Of a DNA stretch of 64,000 nt, positions 9,062 to 21,200 are shown one piece after another. Below the pieces are notes generated by a model that saw only the letters and a list, made by a program, of their open reading frames with translations, had not been told where the DNA came from and did not search any database. A program made the translations under genes and the position numbers. Within the stretch, counting starts at the first letter, position 1; every line of letters starts with the position of its first letter. The DNA comes from Pseudoalteromonas rubra. Its GTDB lineage: Bacteria > Pseudomonadota > Gammaproteobacteria > Enterobacterales > Alteromonadaceae. The stretch lies in assembly GCF_000238295.3 (NCBI RefSeq), contig NZ_AHCD03000027.1:372001-436000 (forward strand). Reading direction: 5' to 3'.

Positions 9062-10387
9062 TTATTCAAAAGCCTCGCATTAGCGGGGCTTTTTTGTTTC
9101 CGCGCTCTGTTTTAATTGTGGCGGCGTAATCGAACACGCCTGCGGGTGGTTCGATGATGAAATACGTCCTTGTATTTCACCGCAAGCGGCCAGCTGAAGC
9201 TGTTCAAAGTGGTTCCGGACCACTTTTGTCCGCCTCTGGGCACCATTATTCAAAAGCCTCGCATTAGCGGGGCTTTTTTGTTTCCGCGCTCTGTTTTAAT
9301 TGTGGCGGCGTAATCGAACACGCCTGCGGGTGGTTCGATGATGAAATACGTCCTTGTATTTCACCGCAAGCGGCCAGCTGAAGCTGTTCAAAGTGGTTCC
9401 GGACCACTTTTGTCCGCCTCTGGGCACCATTATTCAAAAGCCTCGCATTAGCGGGGCTTTTTTGTTTCCGCGCTCTGTTTTAATTGTGGCGGCGTAATCG
9501 AACACGCCTGCGGGTGGTTCGATGATGAAATACGTCCTTGTATTTCACCGCAAGCGGCCAGCTGAAGCTGTTCAAAGTGGTTCCGGACCACTTTTGTCCG
9601 CCTCTGGGCACCATTATTCAAAAGCCTCGCATTAGCGGGGCTTTTTTGTTTCCGCGTTCTGTTTTAATTGTGGCGGCGTAATCGAACACGCCTGCGGGTG
9701 GTTCGATGATGAAATACGTCCTTGTATTTCACCGCAAGCGGCCAGCTGAAGCTGTTCAAAGTGGTTCCGGACCACTTTTGTCCGCCTCTGGGCACCATTA
9801 TTCAAAAGCCTCGCATTAGCGGGGCTTTTTTGTTTCCGCGTTCTGTTTTAATTGTGGCGGCGTAATCGAACACGCCTGCGGGTGGTTCGATGATGAAATA
9901 CGTCCTTGTATTTCACCGCAAGCGGCCAGCTGAAGCTGTTCAAAGTGGTTCCGGACCACTTTTGTCCGCCTCTGGGCACCATTATTCAAAAGCCTCGCAT
10001 TAGCGGGGCTTTTTTGTTTCCGCGTTCTGTTTTAATTGTGGCGGCGTAATCGAACACGCCTGCGGGTGGTTCGATGATGAAATACGTCCTTGTATTTCAC
10101 CGCAAGCGGCCAGCTGAAGCTGTTCAAAGTGGTTCCGGACCACTTTTGTCCGCCTCTGGGCACCATTATTCAAAAGCCTCGCATTAGCGGGGCTTTTTTG
10201 TTTCCGCGTTCTGTTTTAATTGTGGCGGCGTAATCGAACACGCCTGCGGGTGGTTCGATGATGAAATACGTCCTTGTATTTCACCGCAAGCGGCCAGCTG
10301 AAGCTGTTCAAAGTGGTTCCGGACCACTTTGTCCGCCTCTGGGCACCATTATTCAAAAGCCTCGCATTAGCGGGGCTTTTTTGTTTC
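9061..10387 (+). repeat. Tandem array of 184-bp repeats carrying tRNA-Phe 3' ends (rtT-like)
   Basis: Units begin at 9061, 9245, 9429, 9613, 9797, 9981, 10165 and 10348; seven are complete (the last is 183 bp after a T deletion) and the eighth is cut after its terminator. Each holds a terminator (AAAAGCC...GGGGCTTTTTT), an ATCGAAC/GTTCGAT hairpin, a GAAATAC/GTATTTC hairpin, an AAAGTGG/CCACTTT hairpin, and finally GTCCGCCTCTGGGCACC, the 3' end of tRNA-Phe. Units are near-identical (for example CGCGCTC versus CGCGTTC variants). 184 is not a multiple of 3, so no reading frame crosses units. The layout parallels the 178-bp repeats behind E. coli tyrT that yield rtT RNA. A role as small RNA is inference. 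Confidence 0.85.
9068..9095 (+). terminator. Rho-independent terminator, first of eight copies in the array
   Basis: AAAAGCCTCGC-atta-GCGGGGCTTTTTTG gives an 11-bp stem with a T6 tract, 6 bp after the last tRNA. The same hairpin recurs in every 184-bp unit. Confidence 0.9.
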
Positions 10388-10844
10388 TGTTACATGCCGG
10401 GAAGGATTTCCTTTGGAAATGCACTTTCGCTGCTCGAAGCCTGGGGTGCTGTTAGTTTATATACAGGTGTAATTAGGGATGTGTAGTTGTATAAGTTGAT
10501 TAATTAAAACCCGATTGAATGAGCAACTTTCGTGTCATATTTTCATGATAAGCTCAATCTTTGATGGTCGTATTCATCAGGGTCTTATTTGCATAGAATC
10601 TATATTCCTGGTCTTTAAATTATTAAAATTGGGTAAATAAATACTCAATTTTAATTCGCTTATATTTAATCTCAGTATGCAATACCTTTAAGTACCCCTC
10701 TAAAATTGACTCTTCTTGGTTATCTTTTTTATTTAATTGTTATTTAATGTTTTCGGTGTTTTTATTGTGTTGTTTTGCGTGTGCTTTTGAAATAACATAT
10801 GTAAACAACTTAATTTTAATAAATAAAATCAGGTCAAAATCTGC
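10388..10844. other. AT-rich intergenic region upstream of the RHS locus
   Basis: About 455 bp of conspicuously AT-rich sequence between the truncated last repeat and the first RHS-locus gene. I see no credible gene, tRNA or clear promoter consensus in it. Its base composition marks the left edge of the accessory toxin region and would suit a silenced, H-NS-type promoter, which is speculation. Confidence 0.5.
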
Positions 10845-12263
10845 ATGGCTAATCGACTCTCAATTTTGTTTGTTTTTCTGAGCTTCCTCATCATCAATTG
10901 TTCCATGGCATCGGAGTTTAAGCAGGCATATGCGCCTATTAAAGTCGGGCCAAGAGTCATTATGATCCCAATTGAACGTACTCCTGATGCGCCTATTTAT
11001 GTTTCGGTTAAACCTGATAGTGCAGGTGATACATTGGTGTGGACGGCTGCGCGTTTAGCAAAATATTATCGGATCGAACAATTTGTTGACGGCAAATGGG
11101 AGATGGTAAACGCGAATGTGTCAGGGACCCGGTACACAATGCCTGCAACAGCATCGGGCGTTTATCGTGTGACAGCATGTGACGAATATGGATGTGCTGT
11201 GGCGAAGCAGCAAAACAGAGTAGTCAGCGAACCATTTTCGGTCAAAGCTTTCTATAGCAATCGCAGTCAGGTTGATGATTACGGGTTGGTAGAAGTAAGT
11301 TGGCAAGTTAGCGGAGCCGCCACTGTATCCATAATGAAATCGACACAGGACGGAGCTACATATAGTTGGAACGCGCTGAATCCAACTCAAGGAACTCTAA
11401 AAAGCCATTTAAGTAGCATGTCCAGCTTCACACTGACAGCCCATGACTTTGGTGGTAAATCAACTTCGAGAGTACTTTCAATCGCAACTTTACCTGAAAA
11501 CCCGGTTGAGTTGAACGGTGTAAAAGGCAGCTTTCTTCAGCCTTTATTTTTGTCCGGCCTTGATGTTATTGAGCGTTCTGTTCTGGAATACGAAGATAAT
11601 CTGTATTTTGCAACGCATGGTGGCAGGTTGCATCGCTATTCGGTGACCAAAGAAGCTGGCAAGATTATTGACTGGCATGGGGGTTGGGACATACCCCTGG
11701 TCGGGGTGGTGAACAGCGCCCCGATAATTGAAGGGGATAAACTCTTTTTTACGATTAGCATGCGTAATGGCAAAGGAAAGGTATGTAGTGCGTTTTTAGC
11801 TGATGGCAAGATGCATTCATGCAGTGAAGAGAAGAGCAGCAATGTGCTCGCCAGCCCTGTAATCATTAACCAAGCTCCATCAAGCAACCTGAGTGCAGTC
11901 AGCACATTCTTTACAGAATCCCAAAATGTAGAGAGTGGGGTATACGTTTTTCAGCGTGATGGTTTGATACAAGTCTTAGACCCAAATGACCTGAGTATCG
12001 TACTCAATGAGTATCGAATTGGGGGAGTAAGCGCTGAATTTATAAACACACCTTCGCTCATTACCGACGATTCGGGCGAGCGTCAGCAATTTATTATGCA
12101 AAATAGTGAAAATGAGATTTTTGGAGTTGATGTGCCGACACGGACCGTACCATCCACTATTAGTAATACGATGAACCAATGGTTTGGCTCAGAGCAAACG
12201 CAAACTCCTTCTACAAATAATCAAATACAAATATTACCAGTGGTGTGGAGGGAAAAGCTGTGA
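10845..12263 (+). CDS. Exported 472-aa partner protein of the RHS toxin
   Basis: A Sec signal peptide (MANRLSILFVFLSFLIINCS, likely cleaved near SMA) leads a beta-rich protein. Residues about 55-215 look like two fibronectin/Ig-type domains (ITACDEYGCAV-like edges, LTAHDFGGKST). Residues about 220-420 carry short motifs such as DNLYFATHGGRLHRYSV and SAPIIEGDKLFFTI, which suggest PQQ-like beta-propeller blades. The same kind of blades occur in the downstream giant protein. Its stop overlaps that gene's GTG start (GTGA), so the two are translationally coupled. I do not recognise a named family. A role in export or surface display of the toxin is inferred from coupling only. Confidence 0.75.
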   Translation: MANRLSILFVFLSFLIINCSMASEFKQAYAPIKVGPRVIMIPIERTPDAPIYVSVKPDSAGDTLVWTAARLAKYYRIEQFVDGKWEMVNANVSGTRYTMPATASGVYRVTACDEYGCAVAKQQNRVVSEPFSVKAFYSNRSQVDDYGLVEVSWQVSGAATVSIMKSTQDGATYSWNALNPTQGTLKSHLSSMSSFTLTAHDFGGKSTSRVLSIATLPENPVELNGVKGSFLQPLFLSGLDVIERSVLEYEDNLYFATHGGRLHRYSVTKEAGKIIDWHGGWDIPLVGVVNSAPIIEGDKLFFTISMRNGKGKVCSAFLADGKMHSCSEEKSSNVLASPVIINQAPSSNLSAVSTFFTESQNVESGVYVFQRDGLIQVLDPNDLSIVLNEYRIGGVSAEFINTPSLITDDSGERQQFIMQNSENEIFGVDVPTRTVPSTISNTMNQWFGSEQTQTPSTNNQIQILPVVWREKL

Positions 12264-15200
12264 GTTTATTCAAATCAATTGTACTGGCCTGTTTCACGCT
12301 ACTAACCTGCACAGTGCAAGCCTATACCGCACGTGTACCTGTATGTAATGCCTCTGATCTACATGCGATTACCGGCGAAGAAAAACATGTGACGCTTGGA
12401 AGTGATACAGCAAGTTACACTTTTAGTAGCAAACCTTATCAACAGCTTACGCTAAAACGGGGAACCACGACCCTAAGCCGTAGTTCTACCTATACTTCCC
12501 TGTATTACACTTTTCCCAGTAAAGGTGTATACACAGTGTCACTTAGATTGATGAATCATAATAGTGAAAGCGATCCAGAATACTATTGCGATAGAGACAT
12601 CAAAGTAAATGATAATACCGCGCCAGAATTAGTGTCTGCGACTTACTCGGGAACTGATAATGAAGTCAGTTATGATGCACGGAGTGCTTTTAGTAAAGTT
12701 ATATTTAAAGATGTAAATAAAGATGTCACCTCTTTCAAACTGTCATACGAAATATACTTAAATGGCGTTAAGAGAGAAGACAGCGGTGCTACAAGAGTAT
12801 GCGATTTAAAACTAAATAAGGATGGTTTCTACGAGTGTGGCAAATCTATCTGGAAAAGCCAATTTATTGCGAATGCGACCTACAAATTTAAAGCAGTTTT
12901 AGAAGATAGCAAAGGTAATACTGCCTCGCATACCTATTCATATTTGATCAAAGAGGAAAATACGCCCCCTACGCTCCAAGTAAAAATAGATGGCACAGAA
13001 GCCGAGGATGGGGGGGAATATGAGGTCGTGTCGGGTGATAACCTAACCTTAGAAGTGAAAGGGCATGATAATGATGACGGTTACTCTAATCGAATAGACA
13101 AAATAGAGCTCAATATAGGTAATGGTTATACTGATGTAGCCTCTTTTACCGATAACACCTGTGAGCGCTCTACACGTACGCTGAAGTGCACTGGAATCGT
13201 CATCCCGGTCACACAACCTATCTCAGGGATGGAAGTCCGAGTGACAGACCGCGCAGGTGCAAGCCAAACAAAATCGTTTAATGTTAGTTTGGCAACGCCA
13301 CCGGAAGTGACTTTAGCTGCAACGAATACCAGTCCCTTTATCGATGAATCTGTGACTTTAACGGCAACTGCCAGCCATACGTCTGGCATAAAAGAGTACA
13401 AGATTTGCCGTGCACCGGGTAATTATCAGGCGATCAACAATGGGTGTGCTACGGCGGTAAAAACGTGTAGTACCAGTAGTACTAATTGTACAATGACCCT
13501 GGATGCACCTGGTCAGTCGGGTCAGTTTACATACTATGCTTATGCGGTGACGAATGAAGGCGCTTCCAATGCCTTTTCGCAAGTGATCAATTATGCGAAC
13601 TTTTTTGGAATTTCTGTAAAAGCGCCAACCAAGTCATCTTACCTTATAGGCCTATTTCCTCTTGATTTTACGGTGTATGCGTCAGCCTTTTCTCGGCGTA
13701 CTGCTGACGGTAAAGTGCCTAAACTGACTTCCTTGACCTTATACAGAAATGGCACGCCAGTAACTGACGGTATCAGTATTTCACCTTCTATAGATAATTT
13801 AGAGCTGCCTTTGGCCAGCTCTTCAGCAGATGCAAAGCGTATAAGCTTCAGTTGGAGGCCATCTAATAAGGATGCAGGGGACAATATTGAGCTTACCTTA
13901 GTGGCGACAGATAATGATGGCAATTCATCTACGGCTCGCCTCCCTGGGATCGCGCTCATTGAGGAAAAAGTGGATGAGCCTGAGGTACCTGAGATCCAAT
14001 TAAAGGACCTGGGAGCCGGTTTGATTGAAGTAAACTTCTCACGATTTAGAAATACGAGCAGGCTTAATATGCGGGCGACCTTGGATGGTGCTCCCTACCC
14101 GATGAAAGCAAGTGAGGTCAACGTTTACGGTAAGATTTCATATTTAACGACGATCCAGACCAAGTTTGCGGACCATGGTAAGCGACTCCGGGTGTATGCA
14201 TATGGAACGAGAATTCATAACCGGGAACTTATTCAGGGTGAAGAAGGCAGCTCAGAACTAATAACGGTCGTAAACCATGAGACCAAGTCTCATGCACCGG
14301 TGTTTAACAGTGATATCACGCAAGCAGGTGGTCATTTTACGCTGAACTGGGCTGCTAACACTGATGGCGTCACACAAAGCTATCAATTAGCGGCCTGGAA
14401 AGGGCTGCCCAGTGACAGGTCCCGGGCACCTCATTCTGTGCTGGCAACCACCACGGGCACAAGCCACCAGGTCACAGACATAGTTCGGGGTCATTATACC
14501 TATGAAATCCGTGCCTGTAACAGCCAGGGGGTGTGTACCGCAGGCCAACAACATACCGTTGAGCATATCGCGCCCTATATTGATACAGCGAAGATAGAGG
14601 AATGTGGTGCTGAGTGTACTGAGCCTAAAGCCAAAGTGACGGTTTCCGGGGTCGGATTTAGTGCGTCTCAGTCCGCTCTTTATGCCCGTTTACGAGGAAC
14701 GGGGGATACGTTTTACATCCCACCGCAGAGCTTGTCATTAAACGGATACACGCTAACAGGCACATTACCAGAAATAGTGCATGATGGCTTGCTGGACAAT
14801 GGGGTAGAGATAACCATTACAAATGGCGTGTTGTCGGGTGATGCTGAAAACAATACATACCTGGAAAACACCATTATTTTAGATGAAACGGGGTCAGCAC
14901 AGCGGCCTAACCTCCGTGGGCGTGAGTTCACGGTCAGTGAAAATAAAGTATTGTATGTTGGTGGTGAAGAAGGCGGCCTTAAAGCACATAAAGTAAATCT
15001 GGATGGTGATCTTCAATATTTGTGGACTTACCCTGAATCAAACCATCAGAATGTTCCGGTTACCGCTAAGCCTCTAGTCAGGCTCGAGCCTATTGCTGAA
15101 ACTGCCGGCGCCAGAAAAATAGACAATATCTACTTTGGTTCACTGAACCATCATTTCTACCGTCTGACTTATGATCCGATAGCGAACCTGGAAGTGACTA

Positions 15201-18200
15201 CAAAATGGCAATTCCAAACACAAGGTGAGATCCGCGCCGGTGCGCAATTTGATCAAAATAATGCCCTGTTAATTGGCTCTATGGATGAAGCGCTTTATTC
15301 ACTGGATGCAAAAACGGGGTTAGCGAACTGGCATTATACATTCCCGCGCAGTGGCGGGATTGTGATGCCGCCTAAGGTATCAGCTTCCGGACATATCTAT
15401 GTCACGACAGCAGATAGAGAGGTACACGTCATCGATCAGCGTATGATTGGTGCCAATGCTGTGAAATGGCAGGAAATCGATGCTTTAGCGCTGCAATTCG
15501 AAGACGAAATAAAAGAGTGGGAAGCTCAGTGGTGGCATCCGGACCAAAATACCGATGGTCTTGTGGTTTTGACGAAAGCCATGCTGGTCCTGTTACAAAG
15601 AACACCCAGTAAAACTGAGTTGAGTTTTATGGCTTACCTGATGGTTAATGGCCACCCGCTCAATGAAATGATCAATGCACTGATTAACATTGACCCCGCC
15701 TTGTCTGAGTCGTCCAATGCACAATTCATCAGTACGTTATTTGAATACTTGCTGTTAAAAGACGGCGCTGATCAGGTGTTGAGTGGCGCCAAATATGGCT
15801 CTGGTGATCAGGCTTATTGGGTCGGCGTTCTCGAAATGGGGGTTACCCGGGCTGATGTGATCATTGACCTGTTGGGACAGAGCAGCAACCAATATGAAGC
15901 GGCTGCTTTTAACCTGCTTAAATACTTCTATGGTCATTGCTTAGTAAGTGACTACTGTGATTTTGATTATGACAGTGATAAAGATGGGCTGAGTGACAGG
16001 TTAGAAGAAGCAATCGGCACTAATCCTGCGGATCATCGAGATGGCCTGCATATCCCCACATTAAGCGCAACGGAGCAAAGTGGCATAATCGAATTCATGC
16101 TGACAGCACCGGGGCGGGTTGAAGAATATCAACTGTATGCGCTGCAGCCTGGCAACCCTCAGTATCAACTGTTTGCAACCCTGGATGCTGACAAAACCAA
16201 AGCCGATAATGTCGGTGCACTTACCAAAATATTTAAACAAAACGGCAGTTATCAGTTTAAGGCACTGGCATGTGTAAAACTCCCGGACTCTCTTGCGGAT
16301 AAAGTGGTATCTCGTTGTAGTAACAATTACTCCAATGAAGCGCAAGTTATCATCACTAGCTCGGCTGTAGAGGGAAGCCCGTCTGTTGCGTTGCCATCCG
16401 TTGAAGTTGCACCGGAGCAAGCGCCGAGCGAAAGTGTGTTGCTTGCCCATGCTCGTTTACAACCAACCACAGGCAGTTTCCGGGTAACCGAAAGCGGCGC
16501 TGCATCTTATAGTGTGCCCATTGCGTTACCCGCGGGTATCACAGGCGTGCAGCCTGAGGTCAGTCTGAACTACAGTTCTCAAGGCGGTGATGGCTTAGTT
16601 GCTCTTGGCTGGAATTTGAGTGCGACATCGGGTATTTCACGCTGTCGGCAAACTAAAGCACAGGACGGCCAGTTTAAAGGGCTGACATTAAGTGAGGATG
16701 ACCGGTATTGCCTTGATGGTCAGCGCTTGATCAGTAAAGCGGTACAAACCCACAGTGGTAGCTTCGAGGGCGAGCAAATTGCTGACGAATATATGACTGA
16801 GATAGATGCCCAGATAACCGTTTATAAATTAGGTGAGGGTAGCCAATCTCAATTTGTTGTGCTTGCAAAGGATGGCTCGGTAAAACGATACGGCGCATCA
16901 GAAACTAGTCGTACCAACCTGACGGATGCCGATGGTGTTGTTCATACCATGAGCTGGATGCTGTCAGAAGTGAAAGACAACCTGGGCCACCAAAGCACGA
17001 CCATCAACTATGTTTACACAGAGCTGACAGACCCAGATCACAGTGCAAACTCTGAAAAAGTCCTGTCAGAAATTAACTATAGTGGTAACCGAGTCGTGTT
17101 TACCCATGAGGTAGGGGCGCTGCGCCATGCAGGCTACGTAGATACAGCAAAAGTAACTCAGTTTGCACGCCTGAGCAATATTGAGGTATTTAATCATGAG
17201 GGGGCGGAGCTTGCCCATTATGATCTGGATTTTGTGGATGCGGTCAATGGCACTCGCCTGCTGCAAAGTATTGCACATTGCCGTGGCAGTGTTTGCCGTG
17301 CCCCTGTTTCCTTCAGGTATGATGCTTTTGCCAACAAACTGGACTTTGAAGCGTTTAGCAATGTGTATTCAAAAGAGCGGATGGATAATGCATTGTCGTC
17401 TGTCACTTTGGCCGACTTAAAAGCCACAGGTCTGGCACAACTGGTCACGCTGGAACAGACAGACAAGGGTGCTAAGCGTTATACATTGTGCGTTTATCAG
17501 GGTCATACCTATCAAGCGGCCGAAGAGCTGGCATGCCGGGATATATACCGAAAAGATGATCAGGAAAGTGTCAGTATGTTTGCCATAGATCATGATTTGG
17601 ATGGCCGACAGACTCTGATGATCAATTTGCGGTCAGAGCATACGTCTGATGCCAATCCAGGTTATTGGGCCCATTATGCACTGAGCGACAACAATCAGCT
17701 GCAAACACTGAGTCTGCCAGAAGGCTGGCCTGCTAATCATTACATGCGTGAAATCAAACCTGCCGATCTGAATGGCGATGGCTACGCAGACCTGGTGTAT
17801 AAGCATAAAAAAGACGACCCCAACTTGTACGTCAGGTTAGCAGATCCTGAAACCAAAGCATTTGGTCATCAGTACGTGCTCGGTACTGACGTGGGCGAAG
17901 GTAATTTTTATGGCTACGGCGACTTTACGAGTAAGGGCACAGACTGGCATGTCATCGATATGAACTTTGACGGCCTGGCAGATATTGTTGCGCTGAAATG
18001 TAACTCTACCCACTGTAACAATGACGACGCTAAACGTCTGGCGGTGCACTATAACCAGGGAGAAACTGGCTATGGCGGATTTAATCCTTTCCTGACAGAA
18101 ACGATAGCATCGGATGAGAAAATAGAATTGTTAACGCCAAGTGACGTCAATGGCGATGGCCTGGTGGATCTGATGTATCTGGCTACGCCCACGTACAATC

Positions 18201-21200
18201 ATGATGTAAAGCAGTGGCATGTACAGCTTAATCAATCCAGTGAGCGAGTTAAATTCAGAAGGGTGTTTATTGCGACAGCCAAATCCAGCAATGACGCTTT
18301 GTCGGTCAGCGAGCTGATTCCACCTATGTCGATGGACATAGACAAAAATGGCAAAGCGGACCTGTTCTTCAAAGAAAAGAACACGAAAAAATGGCGTCGG
18401 TATGAGTGGTCAACTCAAAGTGAGAGTTTCACAAAGCTCAGTGACAACGCGTTTGAGCTTGCCGTGGATACCAGAGGCGGAGACTTTGCCTTTTTCAGTG
18501 ATTACGATGGCAATGGTGTTGCAGACATTCTGATTAAACACGACTACGGTGTCAGTGTCAGGTATAACCTGAGTCAGCGCCCCACAGCAGGCATGTTGCT
18601 TGAGGTCAATCAAGGGTATGCCGGTCATACAAACAACACGACTATCCACTATGGGCTAATGTCGGACAGAGCGGTTTATACAGACCTTAACGATGACCTG
18701 ACGACAGATTTAGGGATCTTCAATGCGCAACAGCTATTAGTCAGCAAGATGACTGGCGCGGGTGTATTGGTTGCCAGTGTTGAAACCGACAGCCCGAGCA
18801 ATCGCAGTGGCGCCTTGTCGGCCGACACAGCGAAAGTGGATTATCACTATCAGGGCGCACGCGTGCAATTTGGGGGTCGCGGACCACTGGGCTTTAAAGC
18901 GCTTAAGACCACCACACAAAAAGATGGCAAGACTTTTGAGACGACCACACGCTACCATCAGGCATTTCCGTTCACCGGCATGCCGTACTCAACCCAAAAA
19001 CGAATGCAAACAGCAGACACCAGTGAACTGCTCAGCATCTCGGTTAACGAGTACAGCAAGCATAAAACGCAGCAGCTCAATGATGTGACCGCTTATCGGG
19101 TTTACAATTCGGATAGCCGTGAATGTACCGCCGTAGTTGATTCAGGAATGAGTGTGAGTGCTTACACTTGTACAGATACAACAACCTTACAAGATACATA
19201 TGGCAATGTTGAAAACCTGACCGTGAATACCTACGAGGTGGATGCCTCCAGTGCTGAGTATTTCACCACAGTTGGGGCAACGGGCACTGTGCAGCACAGT
19301 GTTGTCACCGAAAACCAATATGGCACAACAGATGTGCACAAGCGCTTGGGCCGATTGTCCGAAACCAAGGTGACTCACAGTGGCGCAGGTCTCACTGCGA
19401 TATCTAAAACCAGTCACTTTGAATATTATCCCGAGAACCATGCCCATGAAAATATGCTTTATAAGGAGGTGGTCGGTAAAGGCTTGGGTTGTGAGTATGA
19501 GTTAACGACAGAACACTCATACGATAGCTTTGGCAACAAAGTAAAAGTGCAAAGCGAAAACACCGCATGTACAGGCGTGGAGCGTGAAACGCGCACCTCT
19601 GAAACTATCTTTGATGCGCAAGGGCGTTTCGTCCTCCACACTAAGAAAAGTGGTAGCAAAAGTACACTGTCGTTGATTTCCGAAAAAGTCCGTACCGTCG
19701 AGATAGGGCGGCATAGTTATACACGCCGCAATGTATTCGGCCAGCCGCTTGAGCTGATTGACAATAACGGTGTATTGACCAACTTAACCTATGACCATTT
19801 TGGCGGAAAAGTGGGGTCTTACAGTAAGACCGGAGCTCAGGCATATAGCTATTTCACGGCGTGTGGATCGAATGAAAACTGTGTGGTACGTCTGAATAAA
19901 GAAGTTAACGGCGTACTGCGCGAAAAACACTCGCTGGATAAAATGGGACGCACTTATTCAGTGAGCAAGCTGACAGTACTTGAGAACCAGTGGCTGACCT
20001 CAGAATATCAGTTTGATCGTTACGGTCGTAATGATGTGGTTATTGAGGCTGGCTCAAAGGCTGTGACAAGCACCTATGATGCGCTAGACAGGGTAACGAA
20101 TGTCTACGACGCAAATTCTGGCACAGAATCAGAGACAAAGTTTGAGGGTCGAAAGACCACAGTTACTGTCAGGGGCTCTGATATCCGTGATCAGGTTAAA
20201 TCTACGCTGAGTAATGCCATAGGCCAGACAGTGCAGGTGATAGACAACATTAATCACACGCTGGACTATACCTACAACGCACTGGGTGCTCAGCTCACCG
20301 TTCAGTCATCGGCAGAAGCGGCCAATGATCGCCTGCTGAGTACCATTACTTATGACGACATGGGTCGTAAAGAGTCTGTGCAGGATTCAGACAGAGGCTA
20401 TTGGCAATACACGTACAATGCCTTTGGCGAACTACTTACGCAAACTGATGCACGTGGTGTGAAACTGACCATGGATTACGACTTCTTAGGTCGAAAAATC
20501 AAACAGGAGCAAACGACGCCAGAGGGGGTGTTTGCCGAAGGCACCAGTACTTGGGTGTATGGAGATACAAACGACACCGTTCATCGCTTGATATCAAGTT
20601 CGCAGGGCTCTGACTGGGGGCAAACCTATTATTACGACCAATTAGGGCGTGCAGCAGCAACGCTGACGTCACTGGATAGTACGAGCCAGTGCGCAGGGCA
20701 AGTCAGTTTTGTAGGGTCAACGGGTGATTTACGTATTACGGATGGCTCAAACCTGGATCCAATTGACAATCTCTGTGTGATCCAACAGAGCTTCTATGAT
20801 AGCTACAGCCGTTTGGCCTTACAGTTTGATGACTACCGTCGTGATGAACAGGGCGAATTTATAGAAGCGCGCGGTGTTGCTATGACTTACCAAAACGGTC
20901 AGCTGCTGGCAAAAACAGAGGCGCGTAATAGCAATAAGGGCCAGGTTTACTACAAAGTGACGGCGCTCAATGCCCGTGGTCAGGTCACCACGTACGAAAA
21001 AGGCGGCGTGACCATGAACATCACCTATGACCAAAAGGGCATGGTCGAAAAGATTGCAGACAGCAACTTTGCAATTCAAAGTGACGTTTACAGCTTTGAC
21101 AGCCTGGGCAATTTGATAAGCCGCAAGCAGATAGGCATGGACACCCGCACTTATCATTATGATGATATGAACCGAGTGCTGGGGGTAAACAACGTCGATC

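Noticed and set aside
9061..10486. Possible CRISPR array or protein-coding repeats in the 184-bp array
   Set aside because: There are no unique spacers between short repeats; the whole unit repeats. The period is not a multiple of three, so frames break in each unit.
12245..12262. Upstream GTG at 12245 as the RHS toxin start
   Set aside because: The GTG at 12260 has GGAGGG at proper spacing, overlaps the previous stop (GTGA) and puts the signal peptide right at the N-terminus.
18762..19088. Several 60-130-codon frames on both strands inside the giant RHS gene
   Set aside because: They lie entirely within a well-supported 10.8-kb coding region with recognisable RHS/SpvB domains.
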